64,000 nt of DNA, from the NCBI GenBank assembly GCA_020310875.1, contig CM035432.1, positions 90,507,554 through 90,571,553 of the forward strand, in the 5' to 3' direction. A model generated the notes under the pieces. It was given only the letters and a program-made list of their open reading frames with translations, was not told the origin of the DNA and did not search any database. Below, in pieces: positions 52,925-64,000 of this stretch (the first letter of the stretch is position 1; each line of letters begins with the position of its first letter). This stretch comes from Ceratopteris richardii. Taxonomy: Eukaryota > Streptophyta > Polypodiopsida > Polypodiales > Pteridaceae. The position numbers and the translations under genes were made by a program.

Positions 52925-53796
52925 TGTGTACCTAAGTCGTGAAGCCTTAAGGATTTGTGTCGATGAGACTAGACCTCAATCCCCCCACAAGTGCATATAG
53001 TGGTAGATCGATACACGTTTAATTATCAATCTGAGGAACCATAAGAACCAAGTGTATGAAGACATGTGTGCATATGATGGAAAGTGAAGTGGCTAAGCTA
53101 CAATGCATATAAAAAGACTTAACTACCTGTCTAACTCACTAATCCTCTAAAAATGCATGCCGCAATACCATTTACAACAGTAAGCACAAATTCGAACTTT
53201 TATCCTAGCTCCAAACTCCGAATATGGCCAATAGTGGGTTCTTTTGAATCTCTCAATGAGACGCATCTATTAGTTGCATTTCCACTCGAATCTAACAAAC
53301 ATTCTTCAAGTTATGAGCAAAATAGTGAATGGTGGGATGCACCAACAGTTGCTCCACAACTCCTAAAGGCTCACACACACTATTGTCCTTCAAAAGCAAA
53401 GGGAAGGGATAGATAACAGTCTTACACACACATTCCAAGCATTACCCACACAGAAAAGATCATGGATAAGGAGGAAATCAGCAGGAAAGAAGCAAATTCA
53501 AAATTCTTCTTCACTTTTTCACATTGGCAAAAGTTCTTTACAAGAGTCACAAAGTGACTTATATACATGTGCCCTAAAAATGGTCCGTTCACACAAGAGA
53601 ATGGCACTTTATTTTCGAACTCTAATTTCCTACTATTTTACAAGAGTTATATTACAAGAATTTGGGGCTTATGCATCTAGAGGACTCCTCTAGTGCATTT
53701 ACATAGCTTCAGGAGAGTTTCATAGGATTTTGAAGAAGAAAATTTATGCTCATTAATTTGAAAATTTCCTTTTTTATGCCTCTTTTCTCTGCAACA
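52925..53796 (-). repeat. 5' LTR of minus-strand Gypsy copy X
   Basis: Begins TGTTGCAGAG at 53796 on the minus strand and ends near 52925 before the primer site. It matches the E0 3' LTR at 1..611 over 53187..53796. No polypurine tract lies outside it, as expected for a 5' LTR; the flank is E3 integrase sequence. Confidence 0.65.
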
Positions 53797-54833
53797 AAAA
53801 CCAGAATGGAGTGAACCAATGATAACTTACTTAAGGACAAAAACATTCCCTCAAGGAATGAATTTACCAAGACAAAGAAGTCTTGAGACAGAAGCTCAAT
53901 ACTACACACTCATTGGCGATAATTTGTACAAAAGAGGAAGAGATGGATATCTGAGACAATGTGTTCATGAGAGTGAGTAATTGAGCATATTGGAGACTAC
54001 ACACCAGGGCATTGCAGGCAGTCATTTTGGCCTTGATCGGATAATCAAGATCATACTATTCTTAGGACTATAGTGGCATACTCTTCATATGGATGCACAT
54101 ACATATGTAAAGAGATGAGATGTTTGCCAAAGAGCTTAGTTTTTGACATGTAGAGGTGAGATGCCATTGAAACCCATGATGGGGGGATGTGCTTTCTCTA
54201 AGTGGGGTATAGATTTTGTTGGACCAATTAACCCCTTGCTGAAGGCACTCATGTTGAATCCATCATCATAGCAACAGATAATCTCACCAAATGGATAGAG
54301 GCTAAGGTTATCAAAAAGAATGATGCACACACGACTGCAAAATTCTTATTTGAGAATGTCTTTACAAGATATGGATTACCTATAGAACTCGTTCCAAATA
54401 GAGGGACTCACTTTCTAAACAAAGTCATTGAATATTTGTTACAAGATTTTATGTGTGTGATTCACAAGAAGTCTGCATCATATCATCCTGAGGCCAATGG
54501 AGAGGCAAAAAAGTACTAGCAAGATCCTTTGCAATGTACTAACTAAACTCATAAACAAAAAATGTTCAGATTGGGACAAACATTTACATCACACTATTTG
54601 GGCATAAGATGGTACTCAATGCAACTCCCTTTCATATGGTTTTTGGTCAAAATGCAATGCCTCCCTTGGATTTTTTGATACGCACCCTTAAGGTTGCATG
54701 AGAGCATCAATGGACTGACCACAAGTTATCATCAAGGATCATGAACTTGAAACGATTAGAAGAAAATAGGTTGAGCATAGCAGCATGAATATATGTATCC
54801 AAAACAAGACAAAAAGCCTATTTTGATGCACAT
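53797..54833 (+). pseudogene. E3 integrase, broken
   Basis: The plus strand shows PEWSEP near 53803 and, later, GDNLYKRGRDGYLRQCVHES, HQGIAGSHFG, AFSKWGIDFVGPINP and a VPNRGTHFLN-like block, in the order of the E1 integrase second finger and core. The left part of the element is missing at the X boundary. It is heavily broken. Confidence 0.8.
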
Positions 54834-55625
54834 GTGAAGGAAAAAGGCTTGCAAGAAGGAGATTTTGTACTAGTGTATATGTTGAAACAACATGCATGGA
54901 AGCTAGAGAAATGTGGTTATGGACCTATGATTATAAACATGCTTTCAACGAGTGGAGAGGTACAATTAGCCACTCTAGAGGGAGAGATAATGCCTAACTA
55001 CCTTAAAGGATGTAGACTCAATTTTTATCAAGAACCTCTCATTGAGGATATTCTTAGATGATTCACCTTGGCAAAGAAGCACAAAGATGAAGAGAAAAGA
55101 ATAAGAGAAGAAGCTCAAACATAGGCCTTAGAACACTTAATGTATGAAATTAAGAAGACAAGGACTACGGAGAGAACACTATAATCAATTAGAGGGCCTC
55201 CAAGTAACCCCCTGTGCTAATATAGAAGCCCCTAGATATCCTATGGCAATGTGTCAAACAAAGTCAAATAATTGTCCTAGCATAGTGGATAGGAGACCAT
55301 CCAATACGATTGGGCTAGGGCAAGACAATGCTCTCAAGGATATTAGGGTGCTAATTGATTCAGTGTTGCAACTAGTTTGATGTGGTCTCATTGTCAAGAC
55401 ATTGGACTAGAAATATGGCCTATAGAGGCATACCTCATAGAGCTAGGAGGCATGGAAACCCCTTGCATGGGTAAGATGAACCTTCCTATCCTTATAGAAG
55501 AGGTAACCTTGATGGTGAAGCTTCTAGTAGGATATGACCATGACATGATAGAACCATTGATTCATGGCCAAGATTGGTTATATGATCACTCAATGGACTT
55601 AAATCTTAGAAAATTGCTCTCTTAA
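54834..55625 (+). pseudogene. E3 integrase C-terminus and PR2, broken
   Basis: The piece 54834..55061 encodes KEKGLQEGDFVLVYMLKQHA and GYGPMIINMLSTSGE (GPY-like end). Pieces 55144..55380 and 55377..55625 then encode IRVLIDS, IGLEIWPIEAYLIELGGMETP and EPLIHGQDWLYDH, the PR2 pattern. This is the most diverged PR2 in the window and shows that the post-integrase placement predates the split of these elements. Confidence 0.75.
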
Positions 55626-56470
55626 GCTCATGATAGTTGGCCAACTGTGAGTGATACTACTTGAGTTCCCTAACCATGCCCACTCATAAGAAAGTAACCA
55701 CAACCCCTATATAATGGATGTGATGGAGGGCTGAAAGATATTTGGACAAATCCTTCATCCGACGATGATCCTTCGTCAAATGGGAACTATCAGCAATCAA
55801 ATGGGGACCATCAACGTGCAAATGGCCACCATAGTCCCCTTGGACTCATCCTCCACACTTTATGCATGATTGCCTAGATCTATTGTGTAGAATGCCTCAC
55901 CTCTTGATGGGCATGTCATGCAAGTGTTGGACCTTCCTTCTTTTCCAAAGCAGACTGTCAACCACACCTCTCAACCATGACCTTGGGAAAGTCAACCATG
56001 ATGTGGACATCCCACAGCACATGTATATAGAAGCAACACGGAAAAACCAAGTGTGGGTACCCAAAGGTCAATGTTCACCAACGATGTCCTCTAGTTCAGG
56101 ACTAGAAGTCAAGACAAAGCAAAATCAACCTCAATGCTCTAGACCACCTAGACATTCTCCATCAAAGAGAATTTGACAAATTTGGGTCTAATGGCCACAC
56201 CCAACATCACTCAAATCTGGGTGCCTAAGGCTTGTCTTATAGCTCAAAAATACAGCCATGTAATTTTGACCTCCCCAAGATCACACCACTCACCAACCTG
56301 ATCACCTCCCAATCCATCCTTTGTATTCACCCAAGAGAATCGTTTTCATTCACCACTCACTAAGAAATGGGTGCCTAAACGCCCCCATAACCCTCCATCC
56401 ACCCCATTGTACAACATGAAACCTCATGATGCTAACCATTATCCGTGTAATATTTCATTAACACCTAATC
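55626..56470 (+). pseudogene. E3 W-V-P-K tail, broken
   Basis: Strings NQVWVPKGQCSP (near 56045), TQIWVPKACLIAQ (56210) and KKWVPKRPHNP (56365) occur in a Ser/Pro/His-rich context. Motif spacing is wider than in E1. There are many breaks. Confidence 0.65.
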
Positions 56471-56746
56471 CTTGTAAAAGTCTACGCTTACTAACTCACT
56501 ATCACTAGTAATGATATCTCTCATGAAAGGATATGTATGCATTATTCAATGCATTTAGGAAATCTAGAGACATGCAATAATTACTGAGAAATCATTACAC
56601 AATCACCTCACCACACAAGGCTAAACGGGATACACATCTGTTATGGGAAGGGGATGTAGTCTCATTTAATTGGGATCATGGTTAATTTCCATGCTAATGT
56701 GTTATCCTTTTGTAGCAAATATTTTACACAAGTACTCAAGACCAAA
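56471..56746. other. E3 spacer between pol and third coding region
   Basis: About 275 bp with no supported coding frame. Confidence 0.4.
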
Positions 56747-59700
56747 ATGGAAGCTGAAGGATCTTCAAGTGTTGGCACCAACATGCTAGTCGTGGATTTT
56801 GAGAGCCTATTGGTAGACACCCACCTTCAATGAGACCTTCAGCATTTCAAGATTTTATGGGGCCAATGCCGATTGATGATCCTCCTATCGGATAGACACA
56901 AAAGGTGCACAGTAAGTCTCATATGTTCCAAGGATTAGCAGGACCTTTGGCCGATGCAGAGCACATTTAGGATACAATTTTGTGCTTTAGAGGTGACACG
57001 TGGGGAAGATATCAGTTCTTCTCTAGAGACTTTGAAGTCCTTCAAAATTCAGAGGAATTAAGACCCATTTGGGCAATGGTAGGCTTCACAAAATATTTTA
57101 GTGCATGCCTTCCAAATGAGATTTCTATCCCTGCTACTATCTTATCACCACTTTACAATCACTAATTAGGAAGCAGCTTCCAGGTATGTTTATACTGCCA
57201 TCCTTAGTTATAGACCCCCCTTTAAGAATTTTTATCTCTCATCAGGCCTCATCAATATTGCATTGAAAATTCATGGCACTCATATGCCGATAGAAAGGGA
57301 AAGGCTCATACATGAACGCATGAAGAAGGGAGATTTTTTGAAATTGGCTAATATCTCAGCCATTACACCTGAATTGTCGAAGCCGCTGTGAGTCTACATG
57401 CAACATTTTGCCTTCCTTGTACAAGATCCTTTTACATTGCCACAGAAACCTATATGGTATAGATTATATTTAGCAAACACTGGGCCACAAATTATTGGCC
57501 TAGCCAGCTAGATCCAAGAACATATATTTTTGGCAAACCAATGATAGGTGAGAAAGAGAGCCATTCATGGATGTTGCACAATTACATAGATAGTATATAT
57601 GTGCTTGGCTTATGACATTCATATTGAGGGGGACCTATCTAGTGATGAATTAAAAAGGTTTAAAGGATCTACCAAGTATCGTAAAACACCAAAGTGGAGA
57701 ACTAGAAAATGAATGAGAGGAACAATCCCATCTTTACAAGTACCTACCTCACCATCCCCTCAACCATCACCCTAGAAATCACCCACAGATCCTCTAGTGG
57801 ATGTACCCACCACTAGAATCTCTTTGTCTCATCCCACTACATCTGAAGGTACCTCGAGTGCACCTATAACCTCTCAAGCAACCAATGTGACCACCACAAC
57901 CACCACAGCTACAGAAGCAAGGGAAGCCACTACTATTGTTGACGCGGATGCATTTTCTTTCTTGATACCCAACTTAGAGGCAGGGCCACTTAATACAACA
58001 TTTGACATCGAGATGCATGATGCCTTTTAATTCTTAGAGGCCGAATTTTTATCACAAGAATAAAAATGCCCAAGCTATCCCAACTCCCACCAAAACATGA
58101 GGGCGACCAAGCTGTGTAAAGTTTCGACGAGGCTCAGTGAACAGTTACAGAGGATGATGATGAAGAAGATGCAAGTCAACAAAGTCAAGAATCACAAGTT
58201 GAAGATCAACAAGACCAAGAGCTCTAGCACACCGAAACTCAAGGGTGACACCAACAGCAGACAGGATGCCACCTCCGAGGTAGCTGCATACACTATTGCG
58301 ATCCAACTGTTATACAAGAATATGCAAGGAGTTTGGGTGTGGAGTCAAATAAAAAAACAACAAAGTAAGGAGATTTTATACCAAGAATTGGCAAATAGTG
58401 GATTCGAGACCTACTTTGTCAATGCGTTTAACGAACTAGTTTAGGTAGTGGGCATAGTTGAAGCATTGCACTTCCTCAAACAAAAACCCCTACCACAATT
58501 CGACCCTTGACGAGTCAGATTAATGTCACGAACCAAAGAATACATTCATGTACTAGTCAAAACCCAATCCTCCGGTCACCAAGCAGCAAGGATTATTGTA
58601 GATTTTCCAAGCCATGGCAACACAATCATCATTGATTTACCACCCCATCCATCGACATCCCTACCCACCACCATTGCAGACATTGCCTCTACAACTGAAC
58701 CCACCATCCAATCACTTGTACATCCTGTTTCATTCGTGCATCCTAGTTCATCTTCCTTTGACCACCCTATCTCCACTGTAGTATCGCAAGAACCTGTTAA
58801 TCCTTTTCTTACCCCATCCACAACACCACCCACATCCTTTACCACCTTAACTGTCCAACCAATCCTGGTTAACCGTTTCATAGCTCCTTCCATTTCATCT
58901 CTTCCTATCTCTCAACAACCTTTCTTCACCCCAAATCGTCCAATTGATCATTCATCTGCATTACACCAAAACCCCACCACACTACCGTCACCATTTCCTA
59001 TTGAGCAATCAGTGTTTGAACCCTTTCATGTAACATATTCATTGACCTTTGTAAACCTAGTGTTTACCCTTACATAATCGACCATGGTTGTGCCACTATT
59101 CATGATCAGTTCACTAGACTAAACCTCTAGTGACATGAATATTTCACCACCCACTACACCTCCACTCACATCCATCACCACTACTCACGTACCCAAGTCC
59201 ACACACTTCTCCACTATCACCACAACATCCACACTCCCTCACCTGACCCCCATTTTGCCTGCATTACATACTCGAGATCACACATATTTTTAGCACACCA
59301 TCATTATTTTCATCTTCCACTATAGATACTGCATTTAACCAAATGTTTTCATGTATGCATCAAGTTTGCAAAGAGTTTGCATCATTAGGACAACATTATC
59401 AGGCCTTGCAGCAAACAACCACTCAATTACAGGCCAACCTCAATTCATTGACTATTGAGAATGCATCACTTAATGCATGCCATCAGGAACTTTGTGACGC
59501 TTATCATTCAATGGAGTTAGAGTTAGAACAAAGGACCAAAGAAGCCATCATAATTTTGAAGAACACTTGCAATAATAGATCATCAGAAATGCTCAACTAA
59601 CATGCAATATGGGACTCCTAAGATTCCACCTAACAGCAACCAAAGAAGAAAATCAGCGTCTACAAATACAAAACAGGGAAAATTTTGAATTTGCATTGCA

Positions 59701-60990
59701 CAACCTAGAGGAACCAATCAGTCCAAGTTGTTTCAAAGTCATTCCCTCACAAACAATGCAAATGCTGCTAGATGATCATGCACATCTTTTGGAAGATTAC
59801 GAAAAACTAACCAAGGAGTTTCAGACACTCATAAACGACAATGCCAATTTACGACTCAAAGAACCTGTGAGTCTGCCTATCATACAAGCAGTCATAGTAC
59901 CTAAAATCTTGGAAGAATTGAACACATTAAGGGCGTGCGTACTAGAACTTCAAGCTCAAGTACCCGATCATTCGGAAATCCCCAAACCAAACTCGCCACC
60001 GAACATACCCTTGATAGAAGAAACAGTCACCATCCTAGTGGAGGCCACCTTTGAAGAAGAATACGAACATTCAAACTACCTACACCTGCATGGATGAAGA
60101 CAGTAGAAGAATTAGGTAAGACTCACTTAGCACATGTAGAAGCTCAGTTATAGGCTATGGCAGCTATCGAGGAGATAATTTTTCAATCTCCCTATTTTGC
60201 AAAATTGACATCATGCAGGTATATTTCCATTAATGAATTACTTTATAAACTATACTTCATATACATGGCTGAGTATAATTTCCCTATTGAGAAAATCACA
60301 GGCAAGAAGCCAACACATGCAACCCTATTTGAACTAGTTGACCTACCACTACCCAATGAGGTAGTATTTTCCAACCAACCTAGAGGAAGGAACTACTCCA
60401 TGAATATCTAGAAATGATGTATACTTGGACAAAGGCCCTTTTTCACTTAAAGTACAATCCATGTTATGATCCTACAACTTGTCGCCGCTCTTGGACTACA
60501 TTTCGAGTCAAAGTACAGAATAATAAGCAATGCTAGGACTGGCTCAACTACCCATACTTCTCACGGGGTTCTCCTACGGTTGCTTATATGATGGACACCG
60601 CCCAACATTGGCTCCCCCATCTTCACTGCATGACAAATGTGGCTGCTCAAATGGCCATAAAAAGTTTTGATCTTATGCAGACAACGTTTAAAATATTTTG
60701 ATGCGTTTGTGCCCCACATGTGTCCACCCTAGGTTTCGAGCATGATAACGGTGCTCTAGTTTATGATATGAGTACTATGTTGTCGCTTCGGGGGTGTTAT
60801 GTTGGCATTGTCGCATTAAGTATTTACCTACATGCTATAAATTAACATTTAAAGAAATGTTCACCATAGGATTCTAGGAATATCACTCAGAAGTATTCAT
60901 CAACAGGCCTATGCATTTGCTACAACTTTTTGCTTGTGAACAGATGATGTACTCAACGCATTATCGACTCCCACCCCACGAGGAACCTTA
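56747..60990 (+). pseudogene. E3 third coding region (cargo slot), broken
   Basis: A candidate start MEAEGSSSVGTNMLVVDFES lies at 56747. Recognisable parts in order are a globular N-terminal block (DFEVLQNSEE ... GFTKYFSACLPNE, 56980..57165), Thr/Ser/Pro-rich low complexity (57797..58030; 58523..59077), a coiled-coil-like stretch rich in Leu, Gln and Glu (59343..60097), and a C-terminal globular part (60157..60411, and FKEMFTIGF ... SEVFINRP near 60850..60905). The first and last blocks match the E0 third region. No membrane anchor or signal peptide is evident. Function is unknown. It has several breaks. Confidence 0.5.
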
Positions 60991-61125
60991 GGTAGTTGAT
61001 TGGACAAAGCTAGAAGCAGACTTAGCACGAGGCCTTCACATCACAGAACAAACACTTGCCAAGGATCTCTTGCAAAACTACATCACGTATGCACTACAAC
61101 AAGGAGTTGTTGGGGACGACAGACA

Positions 61126-61139
61126 TGAGAGGGAGGAAG
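61126..61139 (+). other. E3 polypurine tract
   Basis: GAGAGGGAGGAAG-like purine run preceded by GGGACGACAGAC, identical to the E1 pre-PPT motif. Confidence 0.75.
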
Positions 61140-61140
61140 T

Positions 61141-61775
61141 TGTTGGCAATGCAACGGGCAATAGCTACAGATAATGGTGCACAAGAAGCATGTAAAATGG
61201 AATGCATGAAGAGTGGGGGGCCAAATTCATTATTTTTCAAAATAGGTTGTTTCATTACAAGTAACCATACTCTCAATAGTGATTTTAATCACTCATGTAA
61301 CATATGCAACATAGAAAACCCCTTTATTAGGTACCACTCCATTTTTTGCAAGCCAAAGAGTCCTCAAGCTTGAGGAGCTTAGATGGAGTGATCACACCAA
61401 ATTTGGTATTTTTTGGAATTCATTGGGACCTCCAAATGAGCCTTAGGACCTATTTTTTAAGTAGGCCAGATACTAGGTTCAAAATTGGTCAAAACTAGTC
61501 AAAAAACTATAAAAAGAGCTAGAGAGCTCATTTTTTGAGGTTAGCTTGTGGATTCTTAGTAGAGAGAGTAAAGAGAATTGTAAGAGCTATTGTTTGAGTA
61601 ATACAACTGTGATTCTCACCTTCCATTGTATCTCCTCGTGTCTCTACCTTGTGTGTTTTTGTATGTGTGTGTGCACTTGTGTGCTTCTCACCTTCACCTT
61701 TGTGCACATCACTCGTTCACGATCTTCATATCACCATATCTCTTCCATGGATTGGCAATTAAGGAGGTGGAGCTT
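61141..61775 (+). repeat. E3 3' LTR
   Basis: Begins TGTTGGCAATGC after the purine tract. Its 5' third differs from the E1 LTR. The rest keeps the same blocks in order: CCTCAAGCTTGAGG (61362), a CTAATTTTTAACTAGGCC-like block, CTATAAAAAGAGCTAGAGAG (61507), and GATTGGCAATTAAGGAGGTGG near the end. The right end near 61775 is approximate because the terminal CA is unclear. Confidence 0.75.
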
Positions 61776-61779
61776 CTTG

Positions 61780-62560
61780 GGACGGTACTTGCCATTGTCT
61801 AGAACAACACCTAGAATATGGTTTCCTTGGCTTTGTTGTTGACTTTGTGGGTTTTCGGAAGTGGTTGCATGTTCCCTTGGAGGCGACACTCGCAAACCCA
61901 TATATTGGAGTCTCGATCTCTCATTATTGGTTACTTCCCAATATCTTCTCTTATCTTGATCCAAATATGTGGCTCTTGATGAGTCTTATGGCTCATGCAA
62001 CTCTCAAATGGTAGTAGGATTGAGATTGCTTCCTATTAGAGGCATGGTTGCTTGCAACAATGTATCAATTCTAGCAATCAGATAAAATATCATCATATCA
62101 TCCTCCTAGAGTAGTCACTCACTCATAATTGTCCATACTAGTTGGGTTACTTGGTTCCTCAATTTCTCCCATTTCATTGATTCTCTTAGGTTGGTTAGCC
62201 ACTAAGTACAAAATCCCTTGTTTATCTACATAGAATCCTCCTTCAAGCTTCAAATCTATTCTTTGGAAAATTTTAGAGGTGATTGAATTTCTCAATCTTG
62301 CCACTGATCTATTGATTCCATCTAGGAATATTAGTACTTCATGCAAGTTTGTTGAGACATACTACAAGTAAGTTTTATAGTCCCCTTCTATCAAAGATGT
62401 GACTTCTAAAGAGTAGATAGAACTATGCATGTCTCCAAAGGTCGACATTATCTTGCTTTCAGATTCACTGGAAGTTTCTCCATATGCGAGGTGGGTGCTT
62501 CTCTATGTCAAAATCCCTGTTGATGAGATTATATTCTTTCGGCTTCCTAAGACACGTCTT
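61780..62560 (-). pseudogene. Y: gag N-terminal fragment of a minus-strand Gypsy copy
   Basis: The minus-strand piece 62119..62346 encodes LDGINRSVARLRNSI, then LEGGFYVDKQGILYLVANQP and KRINEMGEI. It matches the N-terminal gag block of E0 and E1 (G-[VS]-Y-[MI]-D-K-x-G-x-x-Y-[IV]-V-T-[EN]). The piece 61731..61964 may continue gag, but its right part overlaps the E3 LTR edge. Confidence 0.65.
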
Positions 62561-62734
62561 GTTCTCATGTTTATTCACATTTTACAAAGCCTCGCTCAAC
62601 TTGTCTAGCCCTAAGTTTTGTTTGTCTTCACTTTTGAATGTCTTTTAATGTTTGGACTTGGGTAGTGGTGTTTTTGAATAAGGGATTCCCTAAATATCAC
62701 TTCTAGATCAATTGTGGTCTGTTCTAGAAAACTC

Positions 62735-63060
62735 ATCATACACGATACTCATGATACTCGACATTGGATACTCACGTTACAATACTTGGCTAGATGACAG
62801 ACGATACACAAACAAACAATACACAACACTCTAGGTCACAATACACAATACATGATACATGACCTTGAACCAGTGACACACAATACTTGGGCTTTCACAA
62901 TACGATACTTAGGCCACGTGCTACATGACACTTGATTAATGTGATATGATAGTTCACATGATAATACTCAATGTCACAGCCCATCATGATACTCATTAGG
63001 GATGACACACGATACTCAATACTCGAGTACCACATGAAGCTACTCAACTAAACATGATAC
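62735..63060 (-). repeat. Y GATAC-rich leader array
   Basis: Irregular GATAC, CACGATAC, ACAATAC and TGATAC motifs, upstream of the Y gag fragment on its strand. It is more degenerate than the E0 and X arrays. Confidence 0.7.
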
Positions 63061-63089
63061 ATGCCTCAAACATGCATACAAGCTCATGA

Positions 63090-63441
63090 AGAAGAAGCAT
63101 ACAAAAATTTTAGAAGTTAGCCTCTGTATTATGGCAAAATGTTTTTACAATTGTGTCACCAAGTGACTTATATACAGTGCCCTAAGTTTGGTCATTTCAC
63201 AAAAGAGACCGGCATTTTCTCTAGACATCCCTAGAATACTACTACTATACATGGATATTGTTACATGCTTGAGGGAATATGCATCTAGAGGAATCCTTAG
63301 TGCATTTACAAGGCTTTCAAGTGTTCCATGATGGGATATATGAAAAAACAAATGGCTATTTCTTCAAAAACTTTATGGGCTGCTCTTCTTCACTTCTTCT
63401 CTCCATTTCTTTCTTTCTCTCCTCTTTGGTTCTCTACAACA
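63090..63441 (-). repeat. Y LTR, diverged and incomplete
   Basis: Begins TGTTGTAGAG at 63441 on the minus strand. It shares GTCACCAAGTGACTTATATA and other blocks with the E0 and X LTRs. The lower boundary is unclear because the GATAC array begins where the rest of the LTR is expected. Confidence 0.6.
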
Positions 63442-63485
63442 CTCTCCCCTATTTGTCTTTGTCATCCCTGATAGGCTTCATTTGG
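63442..63485 (-). other. Polypurine-like tract beside the Y LTR
   Basis: The minus strand reads AGGGATGACAAAGACAAATA then GGGGAGAG before the LTR terminus, like the E0 pre-PPT block. Because Y gag lies on the other side of this LTR, the LTR may be shared by two tandem elements. Confidence 0.5.
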
Positions 63486-64000
63486 GTTTTCCTAACACAC
63501 AACAAATGGCTAGAGATGCCTTCATCAACATTATCTTATATTCTAAAAACTTCCCTTCTAATACCTTGAAGCGTCTGCCTCTTGATATCCACTCATTAGG
63601 GCTTGCTACATTCTTGTTAGCCTAGCATGCAACCAGTAGTAGAAATGGCTTCCACAACTATTCAAGAGGGGTTTGTTTTAACCTTTCCCTCTTTCTAACT
63701 TTTGGTCCTCCTGGCTCATGCTTCAATCTCCCCCATTTGTACTTCTTGATTTGCATCTACTAGATTTTACTTCATTCGTTCCACCAATGTCTTTTCTTCC
63801 CTTGTATCTCTCTTCAGCTTGATGTGCTCCCCTCCATGGCTTTGGGGTAGAGGGTAAGATTATTCTTTTAGGTCATTGATTTTTTTACTTTTTTCTTTGT
63901 TGTTGTTCTTCTTCTTTTCCTATTAGATTCTCCCTCCACATGCATCTAATTCTCTATCTCTCAAAGTTTACATTAGCCATTTAGGCATCATTTTAGCCTC
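63486..64000. other. Unassigned sequence at window end
   Basis: AT- and CT-rich sequence without a supported open frame. It could be the 3' interior of a minus-strand Gypsy element continuing beyond the window. Confidence 0.35.

Noticed and set aside
52802-53796. Solo LTR with target duplication
   Set aside because: The flanks (ACAAG left, AAAAC right) do not match, and a primer site and leader array follow, so this is the 5' end of a longer copy.

Overview
The window is plant nuclear DNA made almost wholly of nested transposable elements; I see no intact host gene. Plant origin rests on a Ty1/Copia element with the usual plant initiator-Met tRNA primer site, Ty3/Gypsy elements primed by a tRNA-Asp-like site (TGGCGCCGTTGTCGGGGA), a hAT-type transposase relic and fragments of a plant-type ARGONAUTE gene. 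Dense nesting and 13-kb elements suggest a large, repeat-rich genome, perhaps a gymnosperm, but the species cannot be fixed from sequence alone.

Layout. E0, an old broken Ty3/Gypsy element on the minus strand, runs from its GATAC-rich leader near 32.8 kb down to its 3' LTR, which is cut by the window edge at base 1. Two younger elements split it: a nearly whole Copia element (730..7299) and a nearly whole 13.3-kb Gypsy element, E1 (12642..25946, target duplication CATGG). From 32.8 to 37.7 kb lie old repeats and microsatellites. E2 (37738..44237, again CATGG) is a reduced non-autonomous relative of E1. A broken hAT transposase gene follows (44482..47033, minus), then a 2.9-kb LTR element without gag or pol (47495..50376, target duplication ACAAA), more microsatellites, the 5' end of another minus-strand Gypsy copy (X, about 51.9..53.8 kb), a broken plus-strand relative (E3, 53797..about 61775) and a further minus-strand fragment (Y, about 61.78..63.49 kb).

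The Gypsy copies form one unusual lineage. Domain order, read within each copy, is: LTR, tRNA-Asp primer site, leader with an array of short palindromes, gag with CX2CX3HX4C knuckles, protease 1, RT, RNase H, two successive integrase-type HHCC zinc fingers, integrase core and GPY-like end, a second retropepsin-like domain (PR2), a tail with repeated W-V-P-K motifs, then a cargo slot before the 3' LTR. In E0 and E3 the slot holds a long third coding region with low-complexity and coiled-coil parts. In E1 and E2 it holds a sense-strand fragment of an ARGONAUTE MID-domain sequence. PR2, the duplicated zinc finger, the tail and the captured ARGONAUTE fragment are the best candidates for something undescribed.

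Relative ages by my eye count of LTR differences: E1 (about 2 in 609) and Copia (about 5 in 1064) are youngest, the 2.9-kb element is next (about 4 in 322), and E2 is older (about 28 in 750). E0, X, Y and E3 are older and heavily decayed. A second theme is hairpin arrays with a constant core and covarying stems, seen in the Copia LTR, the 2.9-kb element and the Gypsy leaders.
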